From Ditylenchus dipsaci (taxonomy: Eukaryota; Nematoda; Chromadorea; Rhabditida; Anguinidae), in contig SADC01000020.1 of the NCBI GenBank assembly GCA_004194705.1, positions 248,001 through 312,000 on the forward strand: a stretch of 64,000 bases of DNA. The letters are read 5' to 3'. Of this stretch, positions 46,801-56,700 are shown one piece after another. Both the position numbers and the translations under genes were made by a program. Positions within the stretch are counted from its first letter, which is position 1. The number at the start of each line of letters is the position of its first letter. The notes under the pieces are model-generated. The model was not told the DNA's origin. It worked only from the letters and a program-made list of their open reading frames with translations, and searched no databases.

Positions 46801-49718
46801 GTGGTAACAATTCACGGATGTATGTTCCATTTCGCTCAAGCTCATATCAAAAAAGTTGCAAAGCTGAAGCTAAAAGGTCTATGAAAGTGGTGGAGTCTTC
46901 AGCATTCTCGTTAAAAAGCTTAAGAGTTTGGCCTACGTACCTGTTTTCGATGTTGTTGAATGCTACCATCTAATTGTGGGCCAACAGTGCGTTCAATTTG
47001 CAGTCGGATCACCGGAACGTAGCTTCATCAATTATTTTTTCAGAGTATGTTTGATTGATCTTTAATTTCATTAAATGAATATTTTTCTGCTTTAAGACTT
47101 GGATCGGACATGTGGGAGAAGACCGAGTTCGACGCCCACTATTCGCTCATTCTCTGTGGAATTGCACTGAACTAGCTCGGGAGGGAAAGCAAGGACTACA
47201 AACTCACTTGAAGCGTGGCATCGATCTTTGCAGCTGGCAATGGGAACTACGGATGGCAAGAAACCTCAGTTCTGGAAGTGGCTCGGACAGCTGAAGTTAT
47301 AGTGCTCAATGCAAGAGGCTAAGCTGATTTCTCTACGCACAGGTGGTGATCCTAAGCTCAACAAGGTCGATGTGAAACTTTCAGAGAGGAGGAAGAATAT
47401 AGTACTTGGTTATGATAGAAGAAATGTTAGAATATGTTAAGAGTCATGCATTATTTACTCGACTTGATCATTGTTGAACTTTTGTTGCCTCCTTTGTAAT
47501 TTGTGAGTGAGAACAAATTTCGGATTAGGATATTTGGGTGAATAGGTGAAATAAAGTACTGCGTCTATAATTTTTGCAACAGCACATTTTCGAAAGTTGA
47601 TTTCATGCTCATTCAACAATCAAACTGGGTGCATATTTTTGGACGAAGAAAATAATGGAAATAAAAATCCAAGGGTTCTTTGAAAAAATCGCTAAAACCG
47701 CCAAAAAGTGGGGTGCGTCTATAATTTTACAACAGACTGTATAATATGTCAAAGAAAATACTGTAATTTATTCCACAGCAGTGTATGTGTATCGGGTATT
47801 CATCCGGAAAGTACGGCAGTGACTGCGCACTTTTTTGGTCAAGTTAGTATTATGGTGAAGTGTAAATTGGCTAAGTGTCCTGAATATGAATCATCCGATT
47901 GTCAAAACGTATTATAAACGAAATCAGCGATTGGCGAACTATCTTAATTGGCGTAATATCCTCTTTTCGAAGTATCTGATTATTCAAATAGGCGATTTTT
48001 GAATTATCTAATTGTCAAAGCTATGTAAAGCCAAGATTCTCAGCTACAAAATGAGTGGCAAACTTTTGTTAAAAGTTGAAAAAAATCTATGGTAAAAACA
48101 CAACGCCACAAATATTGCTTTTGAAAAAAAACTACGGAACTTTTGACACGACCTAATATATATTGCACATAAATTTGTGTCTGAGTCATTGAAACTTCAC
48201 AGAGAATTTTCGGTTTTCCTTCTAGGCGTCGGTTTTCAAAAATTCAATTTCGCGACATGTTTGAATGTTTGTTATCTCGAGTAGAAGTACTTTCGAAAAC
48301 TGACTTAAAAGGAAGGAAAACCAAAAATTATCTGCGAAGTTTCAATCACTTAGACACAGATTTGGCTAAACTCGGCTTTTACCCCACCAGTCAATTTAGC
48401 TTGGGGGACCAAGGCAAAAAACTTTACTGAAAAAACGTAAATTTTTTTGCCATGATCTTCCAAGCTAAATTGACTGGTGGGGGTAGGACCGAGTTGACTG
48501 GTGAGGGAAAGGCCACTGGTGGGCTCCCACAAAACTGTGTGCAATAAATATCTCTGATCACGCCATGCATTCTGAGATATTATACGTCCAGGTGATACAT
48601 AAATTTGAGCAAGTACCACTCATTTCCACGTGGTTGGGAACGAGAAAAAGATTAACTACTTTCAAATGCTGTTTTACCCGTTCGATACTGTCCTCTTTCC
48701 GAATTATTTTTCAGCCATCGTGCTCGTCGTGAAATTCTGCAAAAAACGCAGAGGTTAGTACTCACTACCTTTTCCGTGTTAAGCTATAGAAAAACTCGAT
48801 TGTATTAAAAAATTACAAGTTTGAAGATCCACAGATCGTTGAAAGCAGTGTAAGAGCTAGTACAACCACCAAACATAAACATGGCTTGGTCTGCTGGATG
48901 ATAGCAGGCTGAATGAGAACAGCGTTCTGTCAAAACATGCCCATGACCAACAGATTGTTCTTCAATTAGACGCCTCAAACAAATTCACCATGTAAAAAAA
49001 TTCCACCAAAACCAATAAAAAACTAACCAAGTAAATTATTGCATTTTTGAAAGAAGATTCGTTTTATTCGCTGCAATGCTGTCTGTGCCACCCGATTCCA
49101 GCGTTTGCACACACGGCGGCTGTTGTCAAAATCTTGGTAGGGGTTGACGAAAGTAAATATGAGTTCAAGAACATAGTCAGGTAGCTGATTCACATAGTCA
49201 GTTGGTGGGCCACAACCGGAAAGGTCCTTGTCAGATAGTTGACCAATTTCTTCAGATTTGGATACTGTGAAGTTTTACACAGTTAACTCGATTTTCCTTA
49301 ATTGATGTTACCGCACAATTGAAATCCTAGGATATTGGCTACACAATGGTATATAACCTTTTCAGTTTAATTCACAAAAATTGATAGAGAATATAAAATA
49401 GAGAGCCTACGGTGCGCCTCATGCCCCGCCCCAGCATCACATTTCGGCTTCGCCCGCCCCGGACTATTTTTTATTCGCGCACCGAATCGCCTCACGCCTC
49501 GAGGCTAACCAGACCACCGCCCCAGCACTGCCCGGCACCGGAGCGGGGCGCCTCGGCGGTGCGGACCCACCACTGATTTGTGTAGCCCATATCCTAGGCT
49601 TTTTATTGTGCAGCAACACGCTCAAGATTGTGGGAAAAAGTTGCATAAAATCAAAAAAAGGTCAAAATTATTGAAAATCGAGTCATATGTGTAAAACTCT
49701 AGATACCTGTTTATCCAT
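34816..49718 (-). CDS. FBXO42: FBXO42-like F-box/kelch protein
   Basis: FBXO42 (JFK) is the kelch-bearing receptor of an SCF ubiquitin ligase. Exon 49718-49707 gives MDKQ. Exon 49264-49028 holds the F-box ([28 protein letters not shown]). Kelch exons follow at 48973-48817 ([18 protein letters not shown]), 44764-44572 ([15 protein letters not shown]), 44522-44362 ([20 protein letters not shown]) and 44317-44155 ([15 protein letters not shown]). Exon 43220-42924 ([15 protein letters not shown]) starts a Ser-rich linker continued at 39799-39581 and perhaps 39486-39355. Exons 37461-37343, 37293-37089 ([17 protein letters not shown]) and 34948-34816 ([12 protein letters not shown]) match the FBXO42 C-terminus. 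Several kelch and linker exons carry single-base frame breaks. The introns hold a MULE, a prohibitin fragment and many MITEs. Confidence 0.88.
35495..36392. repeat. palindrome with 'aactcgatacacc' arrays
   Basis: Left units 'caactcgatacaccgactcg' (35495-35565) are inverted at 36309-36392. A second inverted pair around 'ggtggtcatccacttggtt' lies inside and also recurs at 1365-1445. It is in the last intron of the FBXO42 gene. Confidence 0.75.
36440..36840. repeat. palindromic repeat
   Basis: The arms 'ctacggctactttttgacat' and the inverse 'tgtcaaaagtagccgtag' enclose an inner pair around 'gagtggtcaaacagcctga'. Edge copies are at 1-110 and 54300-54500. Confidence 0.7.
37500..37995. repeat. nested hairpins
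   Basis: Near-perfect arms 37616-37715 and 37720-37809 ('aaaggaccatggtttttgcg' and inverse) lie inside a weaker outer pair ('gcgccttttttgaat'/'ggcgcgaattcc'). The long frames across it in both directions follow from the symmetry. Confidence 0.75.
38370..38605. repeat. palindromic MITE (copy at 57250-57470)
   Basis: The arms 'acccacttttcgg' ... 'aaaaaatgggtcaaaaacac' and the outer 'taatttaagcccccc' are inverted. The copy in the PPM1D intron has the same outer sequence and loop. Confidence 0.7.
40265..40410. repeat. hairpin repeat (copy of 3343-3500)
   Basis: The inverted arms contain 'ggcttaggcaagg' and 'gtaggacgaactt'-like words, as in the copy at 3343-3500. Confidence 0.55.
41059..41978 (+). 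pseudogene. PHB2: prohibitin-2 C-terminal fragment joined to an unrelated exon
   Basis: Prohibitin-2 forms ring complexes in the mitochondrial inner membrane. Exons 41731-41858 and 41912-41978 join in phase and encode [30 protein letters not shown] and [13 protein letters not shown], then TGA. This matches the last 60 or so residues of PHB2 (LGEALSKNPGY.KLRKI, SD.L.LN). The preceding exon (41059-41281; [32 protein letters not shown]) ends at a good GTAAGT donor in compatible phase but does not resemble the prohibitin SPFH domain. The SPFH region and signal anchor are missing. A pogo MITE lies in the intron. I read it as a captured 3' fragment, possibly chimeric. Confidence 0.7.
41528..41632. 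mobile_element. 105-bp pogo-like MITE
   Basis: The ends 'taccgtatttcctgtaatta' and 'taatacaggaaatacggta' are inverted at TA sites, with 'aacgcc'/'ggcgtt' inside. It lies between the two exon groups of the prohibitin fragment. Confidence 0.75.
43560..43990. repeat. palindromic MITE in FBXO42 intron
   Basis: The arms 'cacgaaatttttattttcga' ... 'caaacattttggtagtaaaac' are inverted at 43900-43990. Not coding. Confidence 0.7.
44978..48783. mobile_element. FLYWCH/MULE transposon with long terminal inverted repeats
   Basis: The left terminal repeat runs about 44978-45500. Its inverse is split across 47880-48180 and 48540-48783, with about 360 bp of extra sequence around 48180-48540 that is itself a palindrome. 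Shared blocks include 'gaatttcacgacgagcacga', 'tgctgttttacc' and 'cagctacaaa.tgagtggcaaac'. The interior encodes a MULE transposase on the plus strand. I could not find a target duplication. It lies in a kelch-region intron of FBXO42, antisense to it. Confidence 0.8.
45586..47440 (+). CDS. MULE transposase with FLYWCH zinc finger
   Basis: The protein starts at ATG 45586 right after a tttcag acceptor, with an acidic leader ([13 protein letters not shown]) and then a basic FLYWCH entry ([19 protein letters not shown]). Exon 45876-46091 continues [19 protein letters not shown] and, one frame over, [14 protein letters not shown], a FLYWCH zinc finger. Exon near 46294-46419 gives [19 protein letters not shown]. 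Exon 46498 onward gives [21 protein letters not shown], the MULE 'W..DGTF' catalytic start, and [13 protein letters not shown]. Later blocks give [19 protein letters not shown] and TWIG, and the terminal [12 protein letters not shown] region to TAA at 47438-47440. At least four frame breaks and one TAG are present, so it is degraded or mis-assembled. Confidence 0.8.
49268..49701. mobile_element. hAT-like MITE forming intron 1 of FBXO42
   Basis: The ends 'tgaagttttacacagttaac' and the inverse of 'gtgtaaaactcta' match the hAT-like MITE at 61685-62114. The flanks are 'gatactg' (49261-49267) and 'gatacctg' (49702-49709), an 8-bp target duplication with one base missing on one side. On the gene strand the duplication is CAGGTATC. 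The upstream copy gives CAG|GTATCT as donor and the downstream copy gives CAG as acceptor, so splicing would remove the element. A GC-rich 'gcaccgg' segment is inserted inside (about 49405-49575). Confidence 0.75.
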
Positions 49719-51650
49719 CGCTAATAACCAGGGTTTGAAGATTTGAAAGTTGTGCTATCTAGACCAATCTGTTTGGTCCAGTGCCTGGCATGAAGGCGAA
49801 ACTGCGACGAAAAATATTGGGCTTTGGATTAGAAAAAAAATTCTTGTTTTTCACTTCGTCTTTATGTGTGTGCCATTAGAGAAAAGTATAACAAAGCCCA
49901 TCTACAAAAAACTTGTATTTTTTGGATCTCACCACACCTTGAGAGTAGGAGTACAAATTTGTATGTTACTAAAAGAAGTTTCGAATTGCCCCGGAAAAAG
50001 CAAAATTTTTGGCATTGACCTTTTTAAAAGCATTTCAAAATTTGCCATTAGCATGGGCGCTTCTATTTTGCATTGAACTTTTTGTGTTAGCGAGAATTTG
50101 TTACCGCTTTTTCAGAAAAATCGGAAAAAAGTATTTTGCGGTAGGAATGAACTACAGTCATAGATCGATTTAACATACACCCTGGGGACCGAGCACATGT
50201 GTAGTTTTAATAGAGCTGCATGTTAAATCTGGTGTATGTTAGGTCGAATATTTTGCTAAAAGGCACATTTGCTAAAAAAACTTTCGCTAAAAAAATATTG
50301 CTAAAGACATATTTGCTAAAGGCAAATTTGCTAAAATTTCTTTTGTTAAAGGCCTTTTCTGGTTCCTTTTGTGTCGGGCAAACCTTTTCTTGCCGTAAAA
50401 AGACTTTTTTGCCGCAAATTTACTTTTTTTGCCGCAGAAATACTTTTTATTGTCGCTAATTTACTTTTTTCTGCGCAAAATTTTTTTTTCGTCAATTTAG
50501 TTTTTTCGCGTAAGTTTACTTTTTTTGCCGGTATTCACTTTTTTCTGCAGCAAATGTGCGTTTCGCCAATTTACTTTTTTTTGCCGTAAAAAGACTTTTT
50601 TTGCCGCAGAAATACTTTTTATTGTTGCTAATTTATTTTTTCTGCCGCAAAATTTTTTTTCGCCAATTTACTTTTTTTGTCGTAAATTTTACTTTTTTTC
50701 TACCGTAATTTGCTTTTTTTGCCGTAAATTTACTTTTTTCTGCCACAACTTTATCTAATAATGAATGTTGTTTTTGAAGTCAATAACGCTGGATTTATTA
50801 ATGGAGGCTTTTCGGGTGAGCATGACGTTTAAAGGAAACAGTTGTTGTGCGATATACCTAGGTCAACCAAACTAAATCTTTCAGAACGTTTAATTGATAC
50901 CAGATATCTTCATTTATCATACCTCTTTTTCAAAAGAGGTTACATCTATCGTCCGTATAAATTTCAAATTAAACCCCATTTTAAAGTTGCTTGTCCGGAT
51001 CTCTCTGGTGCATGCTATGTTTTTAATATTTTATTTACGAGTTTGGTATCAAAATAACCCTTAGGCTCTTGGAGGCCAAGTAGACTGTCAGCGGTCACAC
51101 AATTATTGAAGCTAGTACCTACTTAAGATTTCGAACCTGCTGTTTGTCAAAAAAAAAATCACCCATTTTTGTTACTCGCTGCTTCGATATCTTATAATCT
51201 AATAATTCCCTGCTTATTTTTTATGTGCTTGCACAGCCCCTGTGCAGCCTAGAACTTTATCCGAAAAAAAAATGTTGCTGCAAAAACAGGAGACTTTTTG
51301 AACCGTTCCTTACCAGAGCGAGCCTTCCCAAGCTACTCATATTTCTGAAGTAATTTTGATATAGGAACATTTCCGTCAGTTTTTTGTGCAGCTCTAAGTT
51401 TTAGATATTTGCTACCGTCCTTTCAAACGTTAATTGCGGCGAAAAAAATTCAAAAAAGTTGCGGCAGAAAATGTAAATTCGCGGCAAAAAAAGTAAATTT
51501 ACGGTAAAAAAAGTAAATTTACGGCAAAAAAAAGTAAATTTGCGGCAGAAAAGTAAATTAGCGGCGATAAAAAGTATTTTCGCGGCAAGAAAAAGTAAAT
51601 TTGTGGCAAAATGAAGGAAAAAGTTGCGGAAAAAAGTTTTTTAGGTAAAG

Positions 51651-52686
51651 TATCAGTTCGTGACCATTTTTGATTCGTGACTATCGATTCGTGACCGTAT
51701 CGATTCGTGACTATCGATTCGTGACCGTATCGATTCGTGACTATCGATTCGTGACCATATCGATTCGTGACTATCGGTTCGTGACCATATCGATTCGTGA
51801 CCCTATTGACTCGTGACTTGTCTTGTAATAAGTGAATTCTTTGCTCTTGCCGTTAGTCCAACTTTCACTTCATTAAAATTTTCTTTTGCTGTCTCGTATT
51901 TTAGTCTTTGACTATTCACAACTATTTTATTTAAGACTTACTTAAGACATCATTTCTTATCAATATGAGTTAAATTTATTCGATCTTTCAATGTACAACT
52001 CACATAAAAGTTCCAACAATGAGATACAATCATAAACGGGCGAAGTTACAACAACAATATACGAGTGGACAATATTAATTCACCACATGTCTTCTTGGAA
52101 TCCTGGCTACGGCAATCTGTCTTCCTCATCTTCATCCATCTCGACGTCTTCAGCGATAACTGCCGGGATAGCTGCAATTTCTGCATGATCTTGGTTTGGA
52201 GCCGGATGATCATTGTATCCCATCAAATAGCCAATTTTAAGCAGAAAGCAGACAATTTTCCATCGAAGTCTTCCTCATTGTCTTCTAGTCTTCCTCGTAT
52301 AACAAAACATTGTTCACAATTTGTAGATACAGAACTGAAGAAAGAGAGCGTAAAAACTGTACGGAAGTAAAAAAAGGCAGACAACAAAAAACAAGCTTAA
52401 AAATGAAGAAGTTCAAGTCGAGAGTAAATAGTCAAAAACTGAAATACGAGACAGCAAGAAAATTTTAATGAAGTAAAAGTTGACTAACGGCAGGAGCAAA
52501 GAATTACTTATTACAAGACAAGTCACGAGTCAACAGGGTCACGAATCGATATGGTCACGAACCGATAGTCACGAATCGATATGGTCACGAATCGTAGTCA
52601 CGAATCGATATGGTCACGAATCGATAGTCACGAATCGATACGGTCACGAATCGATAGTCACGAATCAAAATGGTCACGAACTGATA
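51651..52686. mobile_element. element B: inverted 'gattcgtgactatc' arrays around a coding exon
   Basis: The ends 'tatcagttcgtgaccat' and the inverse 'atggtcacgaactgata' begin arms made of about eleven 'cgattcgtgac' units each, followed by inverted 'gtctcgtattt' and 'cggcaggagcaaag' blocks. The loop holds a minus-strand exon (52107-52334). It is inserted within the right arm of element A. No target duplication was found. Confidence 0.75.
52107..52334 (-). pseudogene. terminal exon of an unknown acidic protein inside element B
   Basis: After a 'ctctctttcttcag' acceptor the frame encodes NCEQCFVIRGRLEDNEEDF and LSAFCLKLAI, and after a one-base shift MGYNDHPAPNQDHAEIAAI and MDEDEEDRLP with TAG. 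The composition looks like real protein, but I do not recognise it. One missing base would explain the shift. Position in the loop of an inverted-array element suggests capture or an element-encoded accessory gene. Confidence 0.45.
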
Positions 52687-53334
52687 GTCGTTCGTTTTTT
52701 ACGGCAAAAAAGTAAATTGCGGAAAATTTATTTGCGGCAAAAAAGTAAACTTGCGGCAAAAAAAGTGATTTGGCTGCAACAAAAAGTGTTTTTACGGCAA
52801 CAAAAAGTCTTTCTGCTGCAAAAATAACTATTTCTATGGCAAATTTTTTTACGGCGGAAAAAGTCTTTCTGCGGCAAAAAAAGTAAATTGCGGCAAAAAA
52901 GTCTTTTTTACGGCAAGAAAAAGGTTTCCCCCTTTAAAGTGCTAAAATATCAATTTTTGAGGCGAAAGTGCCAAATTGATATTTTGAACCCCTTCTCAAC
53001 TTTTTGAGCTCTACAAGATGGCAGCTAACAGAAATTTACATACTGTCCCTACAAAATTTTGGGAAATGTTGGCCCTATGTTAACCCCTGTTGTCCCCTGA
53101 GCATTTTTACGCACCGATTTTCATACATCGAATTTTTTTTAAAATCACTCGAAAAAGCTGCTATATTTTCGTAAAAAAAAGTTTAAGAAAAATGATTGAC
53201 ATTTTTCGAACTTCGGAAAATGTTGACCCTAAATGTTGAACCCGAATTTGGACGGAGCCTATCCCTTCTAATTAACCTACCCCGCTTATATCTCAAACCA
53301 AACAAGTTATTTTTCATTATTTCTTTACATTAGG

Positions 53335-53565
53335 CATACGGACGTTTAGCGGTTGGCGGACAAATGTCCCAAAACCACTAAACGTCACACCAAAACGCCA
53401 AGCTTCTTTTAGGTGTTTTTTAGGCCTAGGCTTAGGCCTTAGGCTTAGAACAGAAAAAACATCCGAACATCCTCAAAGTAATGATAAAAAAGCTTGGCTT
53501 TTGGTGTGACGTTTAGGGGTTTTGGGACATTTGTCCCGCCAACCGCTAAACGTCTATGCACCGTC
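53335..53565. repeat. palindrome
   Basis: The arms 'gacgtttagcggttggcgg' and the inverse 'ccgccaaccgctaaacgtc' enclose a second pair around 'cacaccaaa.gccaagctt'. It lies upstream of the PPM1D exons. No gene is seen between 52931 and 53700. Confidence 0.75.
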
Positions 53566-53707
53566 AGTGATGTCATTGTCACTGTCAGTGTCACTGTCAT
53601 TATTGGAAACCCTGCTCCTACTAGAGCAAATGCGGTAGCTAGTTCATTTTTATAATTTTTTAAAATATAGTTGTGTTTTTTTCAGCTCTATATATTTATT
53701 CATTTAG

Positions 53708-56700
53708 TTGGCTGCTATTTCAAAACTATGGGAGATTCAGAAAGATAAGAGTCGTGCTTTGCTGTTAGAAAATGGGAGTTTGCAAGAACCGTTCCCAGCT
53801 GTTGGTTGCTCAAGTGCATTGAAAATTACTGTTGCTGCAGCTCAGGTACTTTTATTTTTATCAGAAGCAGACCACTTTCTTCGAATTTCCAGGGCGGAAG
53901 AAAATATATGGAAGATAGAGTGCATGTAGAAGTTGTTCGTAGTTCTTCAGGAAAATTGGAGCATATCTACCTAGCGATTTATGATGGACACGGGGGTGTT
54001 CAGGTAACCTATTCATTTTTTTACTTAAAATTTTTAGCGAATTTTTCAGGCAAGCGAATATGTCCGCCAGCATCTTCACGATAATATAAAGGTTTTTGTT
54101 TGTGAAGGTCATTTTCGTGATGCTTCATGTCACCTTTTTCAGAGCGATAAACTCTTCTATTCGGAAAAAGACGAAGATGTAAGGCTTCTGTTTACTTCAT
54201 TTGATAAGGAGGCCTCGCAAACTCTAAACTCTCGTAATTTTGCTTGGGCTTAAAGAGACGATTGTGATTTTTGAGAAAATCGAACCTACCTCACACTAAA
54301 AAACCGCTGATTTTATTTCAGCGTTTTAAGTGAAATTTTACCTTATATTTGGTGAAATTTTCTCAAAAATTATTTTTAATCAGGGCGTTTGAAAAAATCT
54401 TAGCTAAAACACGGTGTGAAATCATCTGACATGAGAAAACAAAATACATGAAAAAAGTATGTGTAGTGGAGTAGTAGTCCATGTCAAAAAGCCGTAAAAT
54501 TTTCCCCATTTAATACTTATTCATTTGGCTAAATTTCGGAACACTCACCCAGTCAATTTCAGTATACTCACCCAGTCAATTTTGGAACGCCCACTCCATT
54601 TAATTTAGTAATACACGCCTAATGCTACCCACATTTGAAAGCTTAGAGTGTTAGCTGCACAATGATGTAAAAATTTCTCAGTTCAGTTCACTAAAATAAA
54701 TTTTTTTATTAAAAAAGCCTAGAACCATTTCGAATTTTTCATTTTCTTTTCGAGGCTATTTTTATTAAAATAAATTGATTTTAGTGAACTGAACGAAGAA
54801 ATTTTCGCATCATCGTGTAGCTAACACTCTAAGCTTTCAATTGTGGGATAGCATTAGGGGTGTATTACTAAATTAAATGGAGTGAGCGTTCCAAGATTGT
54901 CTTGGATGGGTATATACCGAAATTGACTGGGGTGGGTGTTCCGAAACTGCTCTATTCATTTCAAAAAAAAAACGGGCGTACCAGTCATCTCTGGGTTTTA
55001 CCGTAAATTTGTATGACTTGATGTTTGTAGATGACTTTTGACAATTTGAGATCTATCAAAAATTATTTTGATGTAGCTTAGGGTTGGGTGATATTCGGTG
55101 AGTCACCCATGAATCATCGCAAGTTTTGAAAAACAGGCATTTAATAGTAAAAGTGCCTAGTAAGTCAACTTAGAATCACTACGAATTTCGAAAAATCAGG
55201 GAGATGAGTGAAATAACTGCGCACATGTTTTACGTATTCAGCGCATCAAAAATTGGATTTTTTTAAAAACAGACCAAAGTATGAGGGATTTGCAGTTCGC
55301 GATGGTCCCTCGTAGGATGCATTTTTGTCCGATCTCAATTTTTTCGTTTTAGGTGCTCAGTGCGATTCGTAGTGGGTTCCTAAAGACTCACATAAATATG
55401 CAGTAAGTAGTTTTTCTCTCTTATTGAGTCTGCTCTACAGACATGTTTTACTTTAGAAAGTCTGTGGATGAGTGGCCGATGACTGCTTCAGGATATCCGT
55501 GAGGAATTTTATATAAATACGGGTGTTGGTTATCAGTCATTTATTGAAGGTGTACTGCTGGGACGACTGCGAGTTGCGCCATTTTACGTGATGGAAAACT
55601 GTATACTGGACATGTGGGAGACTCTGCCATAATGCTCGGAATTCAAGCAATGAAAATGCTATCAAATTGACCGAAGATCACAAGCCGGATGATAAGGAAG
55701 AGAGGCTGCGAATTGAGGGTGAATACTGAAAAAGTCTTTTTTTTTTCAAGTTGAGAAATTTAGGGCCGGTGGTTCTGTTGGAAGCAAGGCTGGTGTTTTC
55801 GAGTTGTTTGGAGAGACCTGCACGCACTCATAAAGTAAAGTTTAACATTGATTTTTTTGTCCCAATTTTCATTTGTGCGTTCTTGCATTTTTAGGGACCC
55901 GTGAGAAGATCAACGCCTACCGAAAGTATGTTATTCCGGTTACGATAAACTCTTCAATGGAAGCCAATTTAGATATCCCGTTTCTGGCTGTAGCTCGAGC
56001 CCTCGGAGATTTCTGGAGGTAAATTTTATTTGTGACAATCTAGGAATTCAGTAAAGTCAGCTCGGCTAAGCTCAGCTCAGCTCAGCTCGTATACACCCCC
56101 ACTCAAGTGTAGTATACACCCCCACTCAAGTGTAATATACACCCCAGTTTGCCTTGGTCCCCAAGCTGATTTTTTTTCAAATTTTTTCCGAATTTTTTTT
56201 AAACTTTAAACCAATGAAAAACACTGTTCAAAAAATTCGGAAAAAATTTTGAAAAAAAAATCAGCTTGGGGGACCAAGGCAAACTGGGGGTGTATACTAC
56301 ACTTGAGTGGGGGCACTCCCCCCTGTGGTTTTGGTCTTGGTCTGTGGATGGCCTCTGGATGGGTAAGACCAAAACCACAGGGGGGACCAAGCGAAAATCG
56401 TGATTTTGACATTATATACCAAAAAAATTGCCATGAAATTCTGAGTCGATCTGCGTTTACAAAATTTCGAAATCGTGCCGGGATAAAAAGTTATGGCAGT
56501 TTGAAAGTGTTACAATTTCTTGAATAACCCTGTACTACACTTGAGTGGGGGGTGTATACTACATTTGCTCCGTCAGCTCTACTAGTAAGTCACTCTCAAG
56601 TGACTAGCCTCAGTCTTTGGAGATTGTAGAGGCCATTTCTCTCTTTTTTTAACCAAATTCAAACTGATTGCACCCAGCTGCCCATCAAAGGGGCATACCT

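Larger units (their letters stand above)
50378..52930. mobile_element. element A: inverted arrays of 'gccgcaaatttac' units
   Basis: The left arm (50378-50755) is a tandem of 'ttttttgccgcaaatttact' variants. The inverse units fill 51430-51645 and 52695-52930. The right arm is thus interrupted by element B. The outer words 'aaaccttttcttgccgtaaa' and inverse match. The loop (50760-51430) has a 71-codon frame at 50842-51057 that I cannot identify. The 50160-50260 stretch before it is a mariner-type end. Confidence 0.7.

Noticed and set aside
50371..50758. Phe/Cys-rich frames as small membrane proteins
   Set aside because: They are translations of the 'gccgcaaatttac' array of element A.
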